A DNA stretch of 64,000 nt from Saprospiraceae bacterium UBA7687 (lineage in GTDB: Bacteria > Bacteroidota > Bacteroidia > Chitinophagales > Saprospiraceae): assembly GCA_002482845.1 (NCBI GenBank), contig DLGT01000057.1:10333-74332 (forward strand). Reading direction: 5' to 3'. Positions 11,014 through 20,800 of this stretch are shown here, in pieces; position 1 is the first letter of the stretch; each line of letters begins with the position of its first letter. Below the pieces are notes generated by a model, which searched no databases, had not been told where the DNA came from, and saw only the letters and a program-made list of their open reading frames with translations. Made by a program: the position numbers and the translations under genes.

Positions 11014-11371
11014 TCTCAAATTTTTGGGTGCTAAAATTTATTTGCCCAGCCAAGGCGGATTGACAGCAGGTAATGTTGATTTTTTAGAGTCGGAAACTAA
11101 AAAACCTACCTAAATGTCAATTTATAAAGGTAAAGCTATGTCTGGTAAAAATTAAATAAATGATAACTGTAGTCTATAAAGTGGTTACATACCACGTTGG
11201 AATGTTGTGATGAATACATTTGTCTAAAATTTTGGTGCTATTAAATAAGTGATACAGAAACAAATGAATACTTCTTTATCGAAACTAAGACACCATTTTA
11301 TCAGACCACCCCTATTTATTTTAAAAATTATTTTAAAACGATAAAGTATGATCAATAATTTTACGTCCTAA
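11014..11371. other. divergent intergenic region
   Basis: This AT-rich gap lies between the start of the giant adhesin (leftward) and the HAD gene (rightward). I see no ORF with coding character and no exact TAnnTTTG element for the leftward gene. The rightward gene has a candidate -7 element just inside its longest frame at 11384. Nothing else is supported here. Confidence 0.5.
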
Positions 11372-12058
11372 ATGCAACAATTATACTTTTGTTACCATTT
11401 AGTTTCAAATATTATTAAATTGAGTAAAGATTTTAAAAATATAGTCTTTGATTTTGGGGGTGTACTCTTAGATATCGATTATCATAAGACTTATGTAGCC
11501 TTAGAAAATCTAATGGGAATAGGTTTTGATCCAAATACCTTGTCACCCAATAGTCTGAAAGTCTTACATGATTTTGAAATTGGAAGCATAAGTGTAGAAA
11601 CTTTTTTGTGGAATCTACAACTGATTTCTACCAAAGAAATGCCACAAGGATTAGATCTTATAAAAGCGTGGAATGCTATGCTAATAGGTTGGGATAAGGA
11701 CAAATTTGATTTTCTATTGGACTTAAAGTCTAAATATAAGGTATATCTACTTAGCAATACGAATGAGCTACATTTAAATTGGGTGTACCAAGATCTAAAA
11801 ACCAATCATAATATTGAAGATTTTGATACAAGATTTTTTAATAAAACCTACTATTCTCACTTGATCGAAAAACGGAAACCCAATGCAGACATTTTTGAAT
11901 ATGTACAAAACGACAGCCTGCTTAATCCTTCTGAAACCTTGTTTATTGATGACATTAAAGAAAATGTAGAAGCAGCAAAAAGTTTAGGTTGGCATACTTA
12001 CCACCACAATCCAAAAGAGAATTTAATAGATGTATTCAAAGAGAAAAATTGGATATAG
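11372..12058 (+). CDS. HAD superfamily hydrolase (YihX-like phosphatase)
   Basis: A cytosolic haloacid-dehalogenase-type phosphatase. All four HAD motifs are visible: motif I DFGGVLLD (nucleophile D27 by the longest frame), motif II around LLSNTNE, motif III Lys in KRKPNADIF, and motif IV FIDDIKENVEAA. Replacement of the second motif I Asp by Gly is usual in the YihX-like subfamily (FDLGNV type), which acts on small phosphorylated sugars or nucleotides; the substrate here cannot be told. The longest frame starts at ATG 11372, but a TACTTTTG promoter element sits inside it at 11384-11391. An in-frame TTG at 11420 (product beginning LSKDFKNIVFDFGG) matches the usual family N-terminus better, so the true start may be 11420. 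It is a monocistronic gene 70 bases ahead of the methyltransferase. Confidence 0.85.
   Translation: MQQLYFCYHLVSNIIKLSKDFKNIVFDFGGVLLDIDYHKTYVALENLMGIGFDPNTLSPNSLKVLHDFEIGSISVETFLWNLQLISTKEMPQGLDLIKAWNAMLIGWDKDKFDFLLDLKSKYKVYLLSNTNELHLNWVYQDLKTNHNIEDFDTRFFNKTYYSHLIEKRKPNADIFEYVQNDSLLNPSETLFIDDIKENVEAAKSLGWHTYHHNPKENLIDVFKEKNWI
11384..11391 (+). promoter_or_regulatory. candidate -7 element (TACTTTTG) for HAD gene
   Basis: An exact match to the Bacteroidetes TAnnTTTG element, 29 bases before the alternative TTG start at 11420. No clean -33 TTTG is visible, only a T-rich patch near 11359. Its position inside the longest reading frame argues for the downstream start. Confidence 0.45.
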
Positions 12059-12102
12059 CTTTTTAATATGGTATAAGTAAACAACTCTTTTATCCATTTC
12101 AT

Positions 12103-12110
12103 TACCTTTG
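12103..12110 (+). promoter_or_regulatory. candidate -7 element (TACCTTTG) for methyltransferase gene
   Basis: An exact TAnnTTTG match 20 bases ahead of the start codon at 12131. It predicts a very short leader of about 14 bases. The upstream -33 element is poor. Confidence 0.55.
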
Positions 12111-12130
12111 CAAGGTATAATAATAAAGGC

Positions 12131-13291
12131 ATGATGACCAATAGTAATCACACAAATGATTTTCTATCAAAAATAGATGAGCTGATCCAAAATGATCAAC
12201 TTTTTAAAATAACGCTTTCTAAACCAAGACCCCAGAATAAAGATGTACACAATGTCTATCTAAAGACTGCCGACATCAAACATCAATTGCAATATTCACT
12301 CACTTATCGTTACAAAACCAGGGATGAAGTAAAAAATTATAAAAAAGATGAAATCATTGATGTTTTGAAGGTCCTAATAACTGATTCATTTTTTAATGCG
12401 GTGTTATTTACAGAAGATGAAGAGACGTCACTTCTTCAAAATAAAAAAGGAAGCGGCACTATCTTTACAAAAAAAACAAAAGAAAAAATAGTTTTGGAAG
12501 TGTCCCATGACCATAAAAAAACAAGATATATTGCAGAAAATGCACCCTATTTACAAATGTTGGGTTTAGCTGGAAAAGATGGTAAAATCTATGATAAATC
12601 CCAAGATAAATATAGGCAGATTAATAAGTACATAGAAATCCTAGATCATCTCATTAAGGATCTTCCGACGTCAAAACCAATAAGCATCGCTGACATGGGA
12701 AGTGGCAAAGGATATTTGACTTTTGCACTGTACGACTTTCTAACCAATACACGTGGATACAGAATACGAATGACCGGCTACGAACTAAGAGAAGACTTGG
12801 TGGCAACTTGTTACAAATCAGCTATTGAATGTGGTTTTGTCGGTCTAGCTTTCCAGCAAAAAAGTATTGAAGATGCTAATATTAAAGATACAGATATGGT
12901 CATAGCACTTCATGCATGTGATATTGCTACTGACATGGCCATAGCAAAAGGAATAAAAGCCAATGCATCTTACATCATTGTATCACCTTGTTGTCATAAA
13001 CAAATCAGAAATGCCATGCATCATCAAAACGAGCTCAGTCCTATTCTTAAAAATGGCATATTAGAAGAACGACAGGCGGAAATCATCACAGACGGAATAA
13101 GGGCACTGATTATGGAAGCAAATGGTTATAAAACACAAGTATTTGAATTTATCTCATCGGAGCACACAGGTAAGAACCTGATGATCACAGGTGTAAAATC
13201 TGAAGTAAACCCCAAAGCACTAGCAGAAGTAGATGCCATAAAAAAGATGTTCGGCATAGAGTACCACTACTTAGAAAAACTATTAATGTAA
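12131..13291 (+). CDS. SAM-dependent methyltransferase (Methyltransf_32-like)
   Basis: A 386-residue soluble protein with a Rossmann methyltransferase domain in its second half. Motif I reads ADMGSGKGYL (residues 187-196) and a YELRED segment follows (217-222). HACDIATD (261-268) and SPCCHKQIR (285-293) are signatures of the class-32 family, which also contains eukaryotic METTL25- and GSTCD-type proteins. The N-terminal 180 residues are a less conserved extension with KKTRYIAEN and LQMLGLAGKDG segments, as in bacterial members. The substrate is not known from sequence; the conserved Cys-Cys-His could contribute to metal binding or catalysis. It is likely transcribed alone from the promoter at 12103, and is convergent with alkD. 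Confidence 0.85.
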   Translation: MMTNSNHTNDFLSKIDELIQNDQLFKITLSKPRPQNKDVHNVYLKTADIKHQLQYSLTYRYKTRDEVKNYKKDEIIDVLKVLITDSFFNAVLFTEDEETSLLQNKKGSGTIFTKKTKEKIVLEVSHDHKKTRYIAENAPYLQMLGLAGKDGKIYDKSQDKYRQINKYIEILDHLIKDLPTSKPISIADMGSGKGYLTFALYDFLTNTRGYRIRMTGYELREDLVATCYKSAIECGFVGLAFQQKSIEDANIKDTDMVIALHACDIATDMAIAKGIKANASYIIVSPCCHKQIRNAMHHQNELSPILKNGILEERQAEIITDGIRALIMEANGYKTQVFEFISSEHTGKNLMITGVKSEVNPKALAEVDAIKKMFGIEYHYLEKLLM

Positions 13292-13442
13292 ACATGAGTC
13301 CACTCAGAAAGGCATTTCTGGTTAAAAGGAAAATAATGATTTCTAAAACATTGATAATCTGATGTTTCCCTTTAATGTCAGGGTAAAAATAAGGCTGATT
13401 ATCATTCGATTTATGTTTTAGGGGTAGACTCAAATATAGAAT

Positions 13443-14132
13443 TTACTTCACAAATTTTAACGACCTTAATGCTTCCTTCTGTGTAAGACCAGAGAGTTGT
13501 GGATTTGATTGGACAAAATTGTAAACAAAAGTTGGGTTGTACTTGCCGTATTGTCGCAATGCCCATCCTTGCGCCTTTCTGACAAAAAACGCTTTGGAAA
13601 CATCATTTTTTAATATAGCTTCAGACAATAGTTCTATATCTGTCTTCAGTCCATATTTTAGTTGAAATATAATAGAAGATCTTTGTAACCAAATATTATC
13701 ACTATCCATCCACTTGTAAACATATATGTCTCTTGATGCAGTGTCATTCATAAATATCTTACCAACTAGATTTGGCGTAATCATATCCACCGTATCCCAC
13801 CAAGATTTAGTCAAGATCATCCTTTCTAATGTAGGAATATTTTCTTTAGTTAATTTTGATGCCAAAGAAGCCAATAAATCCAAAGCAATATATTGCAATT
13901 CTCGTTGATCAGATTCCCACAACTTATCTACCAAAGCCCACAATGCATCATCGTTTTTGAAGGTAAATTTCTTTTTGATATCCTTTACCATTTCTTTTCT
14001 CAGCGGACTATTGATACCATAAAAATCAAATTGGTTTTTCATATACGCTTTCATAGCAGGTGCACGATTAGCATCTGCATTTTTTTCGCAAAGAGAAATG
14101 ATGAATGCATATGTTTCTTGGTGGTCTGTCAT
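13443..14132 (-). CDS. alkD: AlkD-type DNA glycosylase (DNA alkylation repair)
   Basis: A 229-residue all-helical HEAT-like repeat protein of the DNA alkylation repair family. It removes N3- and N7-alkylated purines, opening base-excision repair without flipping the base. The residues that contact DNA in Bacillus cereus AlkD are recognisable: WWDTVD (W112 and D116), WLQRSS (W148, R151) and the C-terminal RKAQGWALRQYGK (W190). The length fits the family. The start at 14132 follows an exact TACTTTTG element (14160-14167 on this strand) by about 27 bases. The 3' end converges with the methyltransferase across a 151-base gap with no clear terminator. Confidence 0.9.
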   Translation of the reverse strand: MTDHQETYAFIISLCEKNADANRAPAMKAYMKNQFDFYGINSPLRKEMVKDIKKKFTFKNDDALWALVDKLWESDQRELQYIALDLLASLASKLTKENIPTLERMILTKSWWDTVDMITPNLVGKIFMNDTASRDIYVYKWMDSDNIWLQRSSIIFQLKYGLKTDIELLSEAILKNDVSKAFFVRKAQGWALRQYGKYNPTFVYNFVQSNPQLSGLTQKEALRSLKFVK

Positions 14133-14159
14133 GGATGAATATTAATTTTTCATGAATTG

Positions 14160-14167
14160 CAAAAGTA
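14160..14167 (-). promoter_or_regulatory. candidate -7 element (TACTTTTG) for alkD
   Basis: An exact TAnnTTTG on the minus strand, about 27 bases before the alkD start. A TTTG at 14194-14197 lies 26 bases upstream, longer than the usual spacing, so only the -7 element is well supported. Confidence 0.5.
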
Positions 14168-14390
14168 AATAAGTATCTGAATTAAAGAAAGGTCAAATAA
14201 AATTGATTTACAAACTTATGGCAAATATAGAAAATATTTCCTCAGACTTAATAGGATTCTATAACCTGCAAGGTCCCAAACAGATAACATCATCTGACTA
14301 GTCCACATTCTAAATATCATTATATTTTTAAAAAACTGACATCTAGCAGACATTTTCACAACAACTTACACAAAAAAATATTGTTACATT

Positions 14391-14420
14391 TTTGTATTCG
14401 ATAATATTATGGTAGATTTG
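14391..14420 (+). promoter_or_regulatory. promoter TTTG-N18-TAGATTTG
   Basis: TTTG at 14391-14394 and TAGATTTG at 14413-14420 fit the Bacteroidetes -33/-7 pair with an 18-base spacer. The -7 element ends only five bases before the start codon at 14426, so transcription would begin at or next to the AUG, implying a leaderless or nearly leaderless message. Confidence 0.55.
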
Positions 14421-14425
14421 TATTC

Positions 14426-17137
14426 ATGAAGGTAATCAAACAACTCTTAATTGCACTTTTTATCATCGGTTTTTATCCTGTGATAATACTTGCTACCCAC
14501 AATCGGGCAGGAGAGATTACTTACAGGCAAATAGGTCAGCTCACCATAGAAATGACGATAACTACTTACACTAAAAATAGCAGTACAGCAGCTGACAGAG
14601 ACAGTCTTGATGTTTTTTGGGGAGATGGTACCAATCAATTTGTGCGTAGAGACAACTCCAGAACTAGAATAGAGCCCAATGATATCAAGATTAATTACTA
14701 TGTTGCTACACATACTTATCCAGGTATCGCCAGTTATACGATTTCATTTCTCGACCCAAATAGAATTGGCGGTATTCTAAATGTAAACTATCCAAATTCT
14801 ATAGATATTCCTTTTTTCTTAAGCACAACTTTTACACTTTTAGATCAGCAGTTTCAAGGTTTTAACAATTCTGCTGTCTTGCTACAACCACCGATCGATA
14901 TAGGTTGTGTCAATAAGCTTTTCATACATAATCCTAATGCATTTGATCTTGATGGAGATAGTTTAGCATATGAGCTTACAGCACCATTGCAAGGTGTGAA
15001 TACGCCTGTACCTCTCTATGTAGATCCTAGCCAAATCGGAACTAGCTCCAATAACACATTCACCATCAATGCTTTAACAGGCGAAATCAGATGGAATTCA
15101 CCAAAAGTACAAGGTGAATATAATATTGCGATAATCATCAAAGAATATCGAAATGGGATACTCATAAACACGATCCTGCGTGATATGCAGATTTTAATAA
15201 GAGCTTGTGAAAACGAGCCTCCTACTATTAAAGCTCCCGATGAAATTTGCGTCGTCGCAGGTGAAAAAATATCATTCAATATTGAAGTGAATGATCCTAA
15301 TACCAATCAACTAGTCAGGCTTTCTGCCACAGGTGGTCCTTTTCAGGTCCAGTCTCCTGCTAGGATCATTGGTCCTACCAACTTTACACCTGTGAAGTTT
15401 AACGCTACACTTGAATGGCAAACAAATTGTAATCATATTTCTGATACTTATTACCAAATTGTATTGCGTGCTGTAGACAACTTTTATCCTGATTCTACAG
15501 GACTCGCTGTCTTAAAGACTGTCAGAATTAAAATAGTTGGACCTGCTCCAGAAAACCTGATCGCTAAATCTGAAAATGCAGAAGTGAGACTTGAATGGGA
15601 TAGTCCATATGCGTGTGAAGTAACTGAGAATAACTATTTCCAAGGTTTTTCTGTATGGCGTAAGATAGCGAGTACTAGTTATATGCCAGATACATGTAAT
15701 CCAGGGTTATCCAATTCTCCATACCAAAGAATAGTATTCAAAACAACACAATTATCAAATGGTAAATACTTTTATGTAGATGGTAATACAGAATCAGGAT
15801 TTACTTATTGCTATAGAGTACAAGCCGAATTTGCAAAACTAACTGCAACAAATAATCCATACAACAGAGTAGAAAGTCTTCCATCTAATGAAACATGTCT
15901 CATATTAATGCGAGATATCCCATTGATTACTAAAGTATCTGTAGATCAAACATCTATAAATACAGGTATTATTCATGTCAGATTTACGAAGCCACTTCCC
16001 GATCAATTGGATACTATCTTAAATCATAGTCCTTACAGATATGAGATTCTAAGAGCAGATCCTTCTATGGTTTTCCAGACGATAGCAACATTAGATATAC
16101 CTACTTTTTCGTCGCCTTTGGATACGAATTATTTTGATGTTGGGCTTAATACATTACAAAATCAATATGCCTACATAGTTTCATTGAGAAGCAATGGAAA
16201 TCTTATCGGTGAGTCACCGTTGGCATCTTCAGTATTTCTTACCATTACACCGTCTGACAAAATTAATACCTTAAGTTGGGAATCAGACACACCTTGGAGT
16301 AATGAAGAATATAAAGTTTACAGAAAAAATACGTCTGGTAGTTTTGAATTAATCGCAACAACACCTACAACAACATATGAAGACACAGGGCTGAATAATG
16401 ATAGTATATATTGTTATAGAATAGAAGCGATAGGGACATATGCAATTCCGAACATTGAAGATCCACTAATTAATTTTTCCCAAGAAGCATGTCAACAACC
16501 TATCGACAATGTACCTTCATGTGCGCCCGATATTACAGTAAAGAATATTTGTGATGTTATAAATAGCGATGTAAGTCCTGATGAATTGTACAATACGGTA
16601 GAATGGACAGACCCTTTTACAAAATGTCCTAATATTGCTGACGATATAAGCCATTATAACATTTATTATGCAGAACGTACGACTGATGTATTAGCAAAAA
16701 TAGATTCTGTAGATGCTGATGAACCCTTAAAATATATTCATTATCCGCAAAATGGATTATTAGGTTGTTATGCGGTTACATCTGTTGATATGCTTGGAAA
16801 TGAAAGTCTGCCAAGTCAGACCGTTTGTGTAGACAATTGCCCATTTTTCGAACTTCCTAATACATTTACACCAAATGGAGATGGTAGGAATGATCTCTTC
16901 GTCCCAAGAGTAGCATTATTTATAGCGCAAATAGATTTTAAAGTATTTAACCAATGGGGCAATTTAGTTTTTGAAACTACAGACCCTAATATAAATTGGA
17001 ATGGTAATACTTCGAGTGATGCTACACTTTCCGATGGTACGTATTACTACACGTGCAAAATATTTGAAAACAGAGTGACTGGTGTCATTGAGTTGCCAGA
17101 TTTGCTCACAGGATATATACATTTAATAAGAAATTGA
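14426..17137 (+). CDS. secreted T9SS type B sorting domain protein (gliding-motility-associated C-terminus)
   Basis: A 903-residue secreted protein. An N-terminal signal peptide (MKVIKQLLIALFIIGFYPV) is followed by ATHNRAGEITYRQIG, a start I recognise from many Bacteroidetes surface proteins. The middle holds beta-sandwich and fibronectin-III-like domains, with paired cysteines such as CYRVQAEF and CYRIEAIG. The last 100 residues are a type B (gliding-motility-associated) sorting domain: LPNTFTPNGDGRNDLF, FNQWGNLVFET, WNGN and DGTYYYTCKI. Known role of that domain: export across the outer membrane by T9SS. The ligand or function of the body is not recognisable. Its stop TGA (17135-17137) shares its A with the ATG of riboflavin synthase, an unusual pairing of a surface protein with a vitamin enzyme. 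Confidence 0.88.
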   Translation: MKVIKQLLIALFIIGFYPVIILATHNRAGEITYRQIGQLTIEMTITTYTKNSSTAADRDSLDVFWGDGTNQFVRRDNSRTRIEPNDIKINYYVATHTYPGIASYTISFLDPNRIGGILNVNYPNSIDIPFFLSTTFTLLDQQFQGFNNSAVLLQPPIDIGCVNKLFIHNPNAFDLDGDSLAYELTAPLQGVNTPVPLYVDPSQIGTSSNNTFTINALTGEIRWNSPKVQGEYNIAIIIKEYRNGILINTILRDMQILIRACENEPPTIKAPDEICVVAGEKISFNIEVNDPNTNQLVRLSATGGPFQVQSPARIIGPTNFTPVKFNATLEWQTNCNHISDTYYQIVLRAVDNFYPDSTGLAVLKTVRIKIVGPAPENLIAKSENAEVRLEWDSPYACEVTENNYFQGFSVWRKIASTSYMPDTCNPGLSNSPYQRIVFKTTQLSNGKYFYVDGNTESGFTYCYRVQAEFAKLTATNNPYNRVESLPSNETCLILMRDIPLITKVSVDQTSINTGIIHVRFTKPLPDQLDTILNHSPYRYEILRADPSMVFQTIATLDIPTFSSPLDTNYFDVGLNTLQNQYAYIVSLRSNGNLIGESPLASSVFLTITPSDKINTLSWESDTPWSNEEYKVYRKNTSGSFELIATTPTTTYEDTGLNNDSIYCYRIEAIGTYAIPNIEDPLINFSQEACQQPIDNVPSCAPDITVKNICDVINSDVSPDELYNTVEWTDPFTKCPNIADDISHYNIYYAERTTDVLAKIDSVDADEPLKYIHYPQNGLLGCYAVTSVDMLGNESLPSQTVCVDNCPFFELPNTFTPNGDGRNDLFVPRVALFIAQIDFKVFNQWGNLVFETTDPNINWNGNTSSDATLSDGTYYYTCKIFENRVTGVIELPDLLTGYIHLIRN

Positions 17138-17733
17138 TGTTTAGTGGAATTGTAGAGGCTATGGGAATAGTCAAAAAAATAGAAGAATCTGGATCAAGTT
17201 TACATATTACCATCCAATCCGACTTTAGTGCTGACACATATATAGATCAAAGTATCGCACACAATGGTGTCTGTCTAACTGTTACCCATCAAAACGAAAC
17301 CGATTATAAAGTAACTGCCATAAAAGAGACTCTAGAAAAAACAAATCTTGGATATTGGAAAGTTGGAGATCTGGTGAATTTAGAAAGATCATTGTTTGCC
17401 AATGCTCGTATAGATGGTCATTTTGTACAAGGACATGTAGACAGTACAGTCATGTGTAAGGATATACTTGAAGAAGACGGCAGTTGGTATTTTCATTTTT
17501 CGATATCTCCTGAATGGCAAAAATATATTGTCAAAAAAGGGTCTATATGCATTAATGGCGTCAGTCTAACTATTGTAGATATCAGTCAAGACAGTTTTTC
17601 TGTGGCAATAATTCCTTATACATACGAACATACAAATTTCAAAAACATTCAAAAAGGCGATGAAATCAATATCGAATTTGATGTTTTAGGAAAATATATT
17701 ATTAAATACTTAGATAATATTCATGTTAAGTAG
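17137..17733 (+). CDS. ribE: riboflavin synthase, alpha subunit
   Basis: Riboflavin synthase dismutates two 6,7-dimethyl-8-ribityllumazine molecules to riboflavin plus the pyrimidinedione. Two tandem lumazine-binding barrels are visible: MFSGIVEAMG at the N-terminus, NGVCLTVTH in the first, GHFVQGHVD at the linker, and NGVSLTIVD in the second, then the C-terminal helix. Length (198 residues) is normal. I place the start at ATG 17137, giving the canonical MFSGIVE; the frame could be opened by a TTG one codon earlier, but that is not needed. The ATG overlaps the TGA of the preceding surface-protein gene, so translation is probably coupled. Confidence 0.95.
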   Translation: MFSGIVEAMGIVKKIEESGSSLHITIQSDFSADTYIDQSIAHNGVCLTVTHQNETDYKVTAIKETLEKTNLGYWKVGDLVNLERSLFANARIDGHFVQGHVDSTVMCKDILEEDGSWYFHFSISPEWQKYIVKKGSICINGVSLTIVDISQDSFSVAIIPYTYEHTNFKNIQKGDEINIEFDVLGKYIIKYLDNIHVK

Positions 17734-17892
17734 GGAGTTGAGTCATTGTAACGTATTTATGTTCGTGCATTACCATTTGATTTTCACCAAACTTCAAAAC
17801 ATCTAAGCCATATTATTTTTACAAATTTATAGCCATTGATTATACCAATAGCACTAGATATCTGATTAATTAACAAAACCAAAATCTCTCTT

Positions 17893-20800
17893 ATGAGTCT
17901 AAACAAAACTCAAATTATTGCCATAGTTATCATTACCCTGATTGTTGGGCTTGCTTCTTCAGGATCACATCCAGTCACGGGTACATCTGGATATACGGGC
18001 GCACCTGGTGATTCTGCATGTAGTTCATGTCATTCAGGTAATAATAGCAATTTTGATGGTGAAGTAACCATAAATGGTCTGCCAGCTACCATCACTACGG
18101 GTGAAACATACACGCTTACTGTAACAGTCTCTAACCCAAATGGCAATGCAAGTGAAGCAGGTTTTCAAATGTTAGCCCTCACTGGAACTAATACAAATGC
18201 AGGTAGCATGGTCACTTCTGAACCCTTTGCACTTGTAAAAACAGTATCTGGTAATAAAAAGTATTTTGGTCATTTTCCAGCACAAGTATTTCCAGCTAGC
18301 AATGAATTGTCTTTTAATGTAGACTGGACAGCACCTGCAACAGCTGGTTCAAATCCAGTGATAAAATTCTATGCTGCTGCCGTCATTGCAAATGGCAATG
18401 GTTCAAGCAACCAAGATAAAGTCGTTTTCACTAATCAAATCATTCCAATACAGTCTACAGGATCACCTCTTTCAGTAACTTTAGCAAACATAGATGGTGT
18501 CACATGTAATGGTTTCTCTGATGGCAATGCTACTGCAGTTCCTGTTGGTGGTTCTACACCATACAATTATAATTGGTCTAATGGTGTTACTACAGCCATT
18601 AATACTACCCTACCCGCAGGTCTTGCAACGGTTACAGTTACTGACAATACTGGAACCACAGCAACAGCTTCTACAAACATCTCATCTCCTACAGCAATTA
18701 TAACAGCTGCTTCAGGTTCTGTCGTTTGTGAATCCGCTACAAATGGTAGTGTGTCTATATTTGTTTCAGGTGGCTCAGGTTCGTATACTTATTTATGGTC
18801 CAATGGCAATACCAATAGTAGTCAATCCAATTTGTCTATAGGTACATATGATGTCACCGTAACTGATGGAAATGGTTGTGAAGCAATAGATTTTGCAGTA
18901 GTTTCTGCATCTCCACCCATTTCCTTTACTCAGACGCAAACCAATGTAAGTTGTTTTGGTGGTAGTAATGGTACAGCTAGTGTTAATGTATCGGGAGGTA
19001 CATTCCCTATTACTTATGCTTGGTCCAATGGTGGCAATAGTTCGTCAAAAACAAATCTTGATGCAGGTTTCTATCAAGTTACTATTACCGATGGTGCGTT
19101 ATGTACAGAAGTGGCAGAATTTACCATTACTGAACCTTCCCAATTAGTAGGCACAATTACGAATGTATCCAACCCAAGTTGTTCTGGTGGAAATGATGGC
19201 TCGGCAACATTAACTATATCTGGAGGAACACCAAATTATAACTTTTTGTGGTCTAATGGAGCTAATGGAGTTGGTGCTTCAAATACACAAAGTAATCTTA
19301 GTGCCGGCGAATACCAAGTAACCATCACGGATCTTTTTGATTGTCAAGTTGTCCAATTTGTTACCATCACCGACCCACAGGGAATAAATGTGATCGTAAA
19401 TACAATAATTAACGTTTCTTGTAATGGACTTGCAGATGGAAGTATATCTGTTACTGGAAATGGTGTAGGAAGTATATCATACCTTTGGTCTAATGGAAGT
19501 ATTTCTAATGCTATCGATGGGTTATCGCCTGGCACTTATGGACTTACAGTTACTGATAACGCTACAGGTTGCACACAAATTGAGTCTTATACCATCACTC
19601 AGCCTGCGATATTAACATTGTCTGTTTCTACAGTGGATGTGAGTTGTGCAGGAGGAAATGACGGAAGTGTAACTATTACTGCAACTGGTGGAAATGGAGG
19701 CTATTCTTATTTAATTTCAGGTCCTTCCAATGGAAATGGCCCTTTATTCAATAATCTAGCAGCAGGTACTTATGGTATTACAGTCACTGACTCGAAGGCT
19801 TGTAGCAGCAGTAGTACTTTTGTCATAAATGAACCAAGCCCAATTCTGATAAGTGTGACAGAAAACATACCTGCTTCTTGTTTAGGAGCAGAAAATGGAA
19901 GCATTACTGTTGTAGCTTCAAATGGCCTTGCTACTTACCAATATGCATGGTCAAATAATGTAACTGGTGCATTAAATGATAATATCTCAGCTGGTATTTA
20001 CACAGTGACTGTAACAGATGCAAATGCTTGTACCAATAGTGCAAGCTTCACAGTAGAGACCAATACATCATTTACCATTAGTTTGGATAGTATTCGTAAT
20101 AATGATTGTTTTGATGATGCGACAGGTTTTGCTTCCGTAGAGTTTAACAGTGACTTCACCTATTTATGGTCGAATGGCAATACAACTGCAGCATTAAACA
20201 ATGTGCAAGCAGGTACATATTCCGTGATAGCAACTGACGAAGAAGGCTGCGAAAGCCAACCTTTGGCCATTGAAATAACCCAAGCACCACGTATCATAGC
20301 AAATATCCTTGTAGAAGATACACTTTTGTGCACAGGTGATACTTTAGGTCAGTTATCATTGAGCCTTGATGGTGGTACAGGCGAGCTTACTTACACATGG
20401 TCTTCCGGTGATACTAGTTTGGTTTTGGACAGCTTGTCTATTGGTACATATACAATATCTATAAACGATTCATTAGGTTGTTTGGAAACGTACACTTATC
20501 AAGTAAGTAACTCTCCTGAAATTAATACTGACTCCATAAGTATCCAAGATATTAGTTGTTTTGGGCAGGAAGATGGATCTATCATTTTTTATCCATCGGG
20601 TGGTTTGGGTACGCTAGACTTAATTTGGTCTAATGGGTCAACTTCTGATACACTTACATCTCTTAATGGTGGTAATTACGTGGTAACAGTAACAGATGAA
20701 AACAATTGTACGGTTGTCGACACCTTTAATATCATTGAACCATTATCCCTAACAGCAGTTGCAAATATCACAGATGAATCAGTTGCAGGAGTAAAAGATG

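Noticed and set aside
13292..13442. Possible bidirectional terminator between methyltransferase and alkD
   Set aside because: Only an 8-base inverted pair (TGATAATC/GATTATCA) with a loop of about 40 bases is visible and no T-tract follows; too weak to call.
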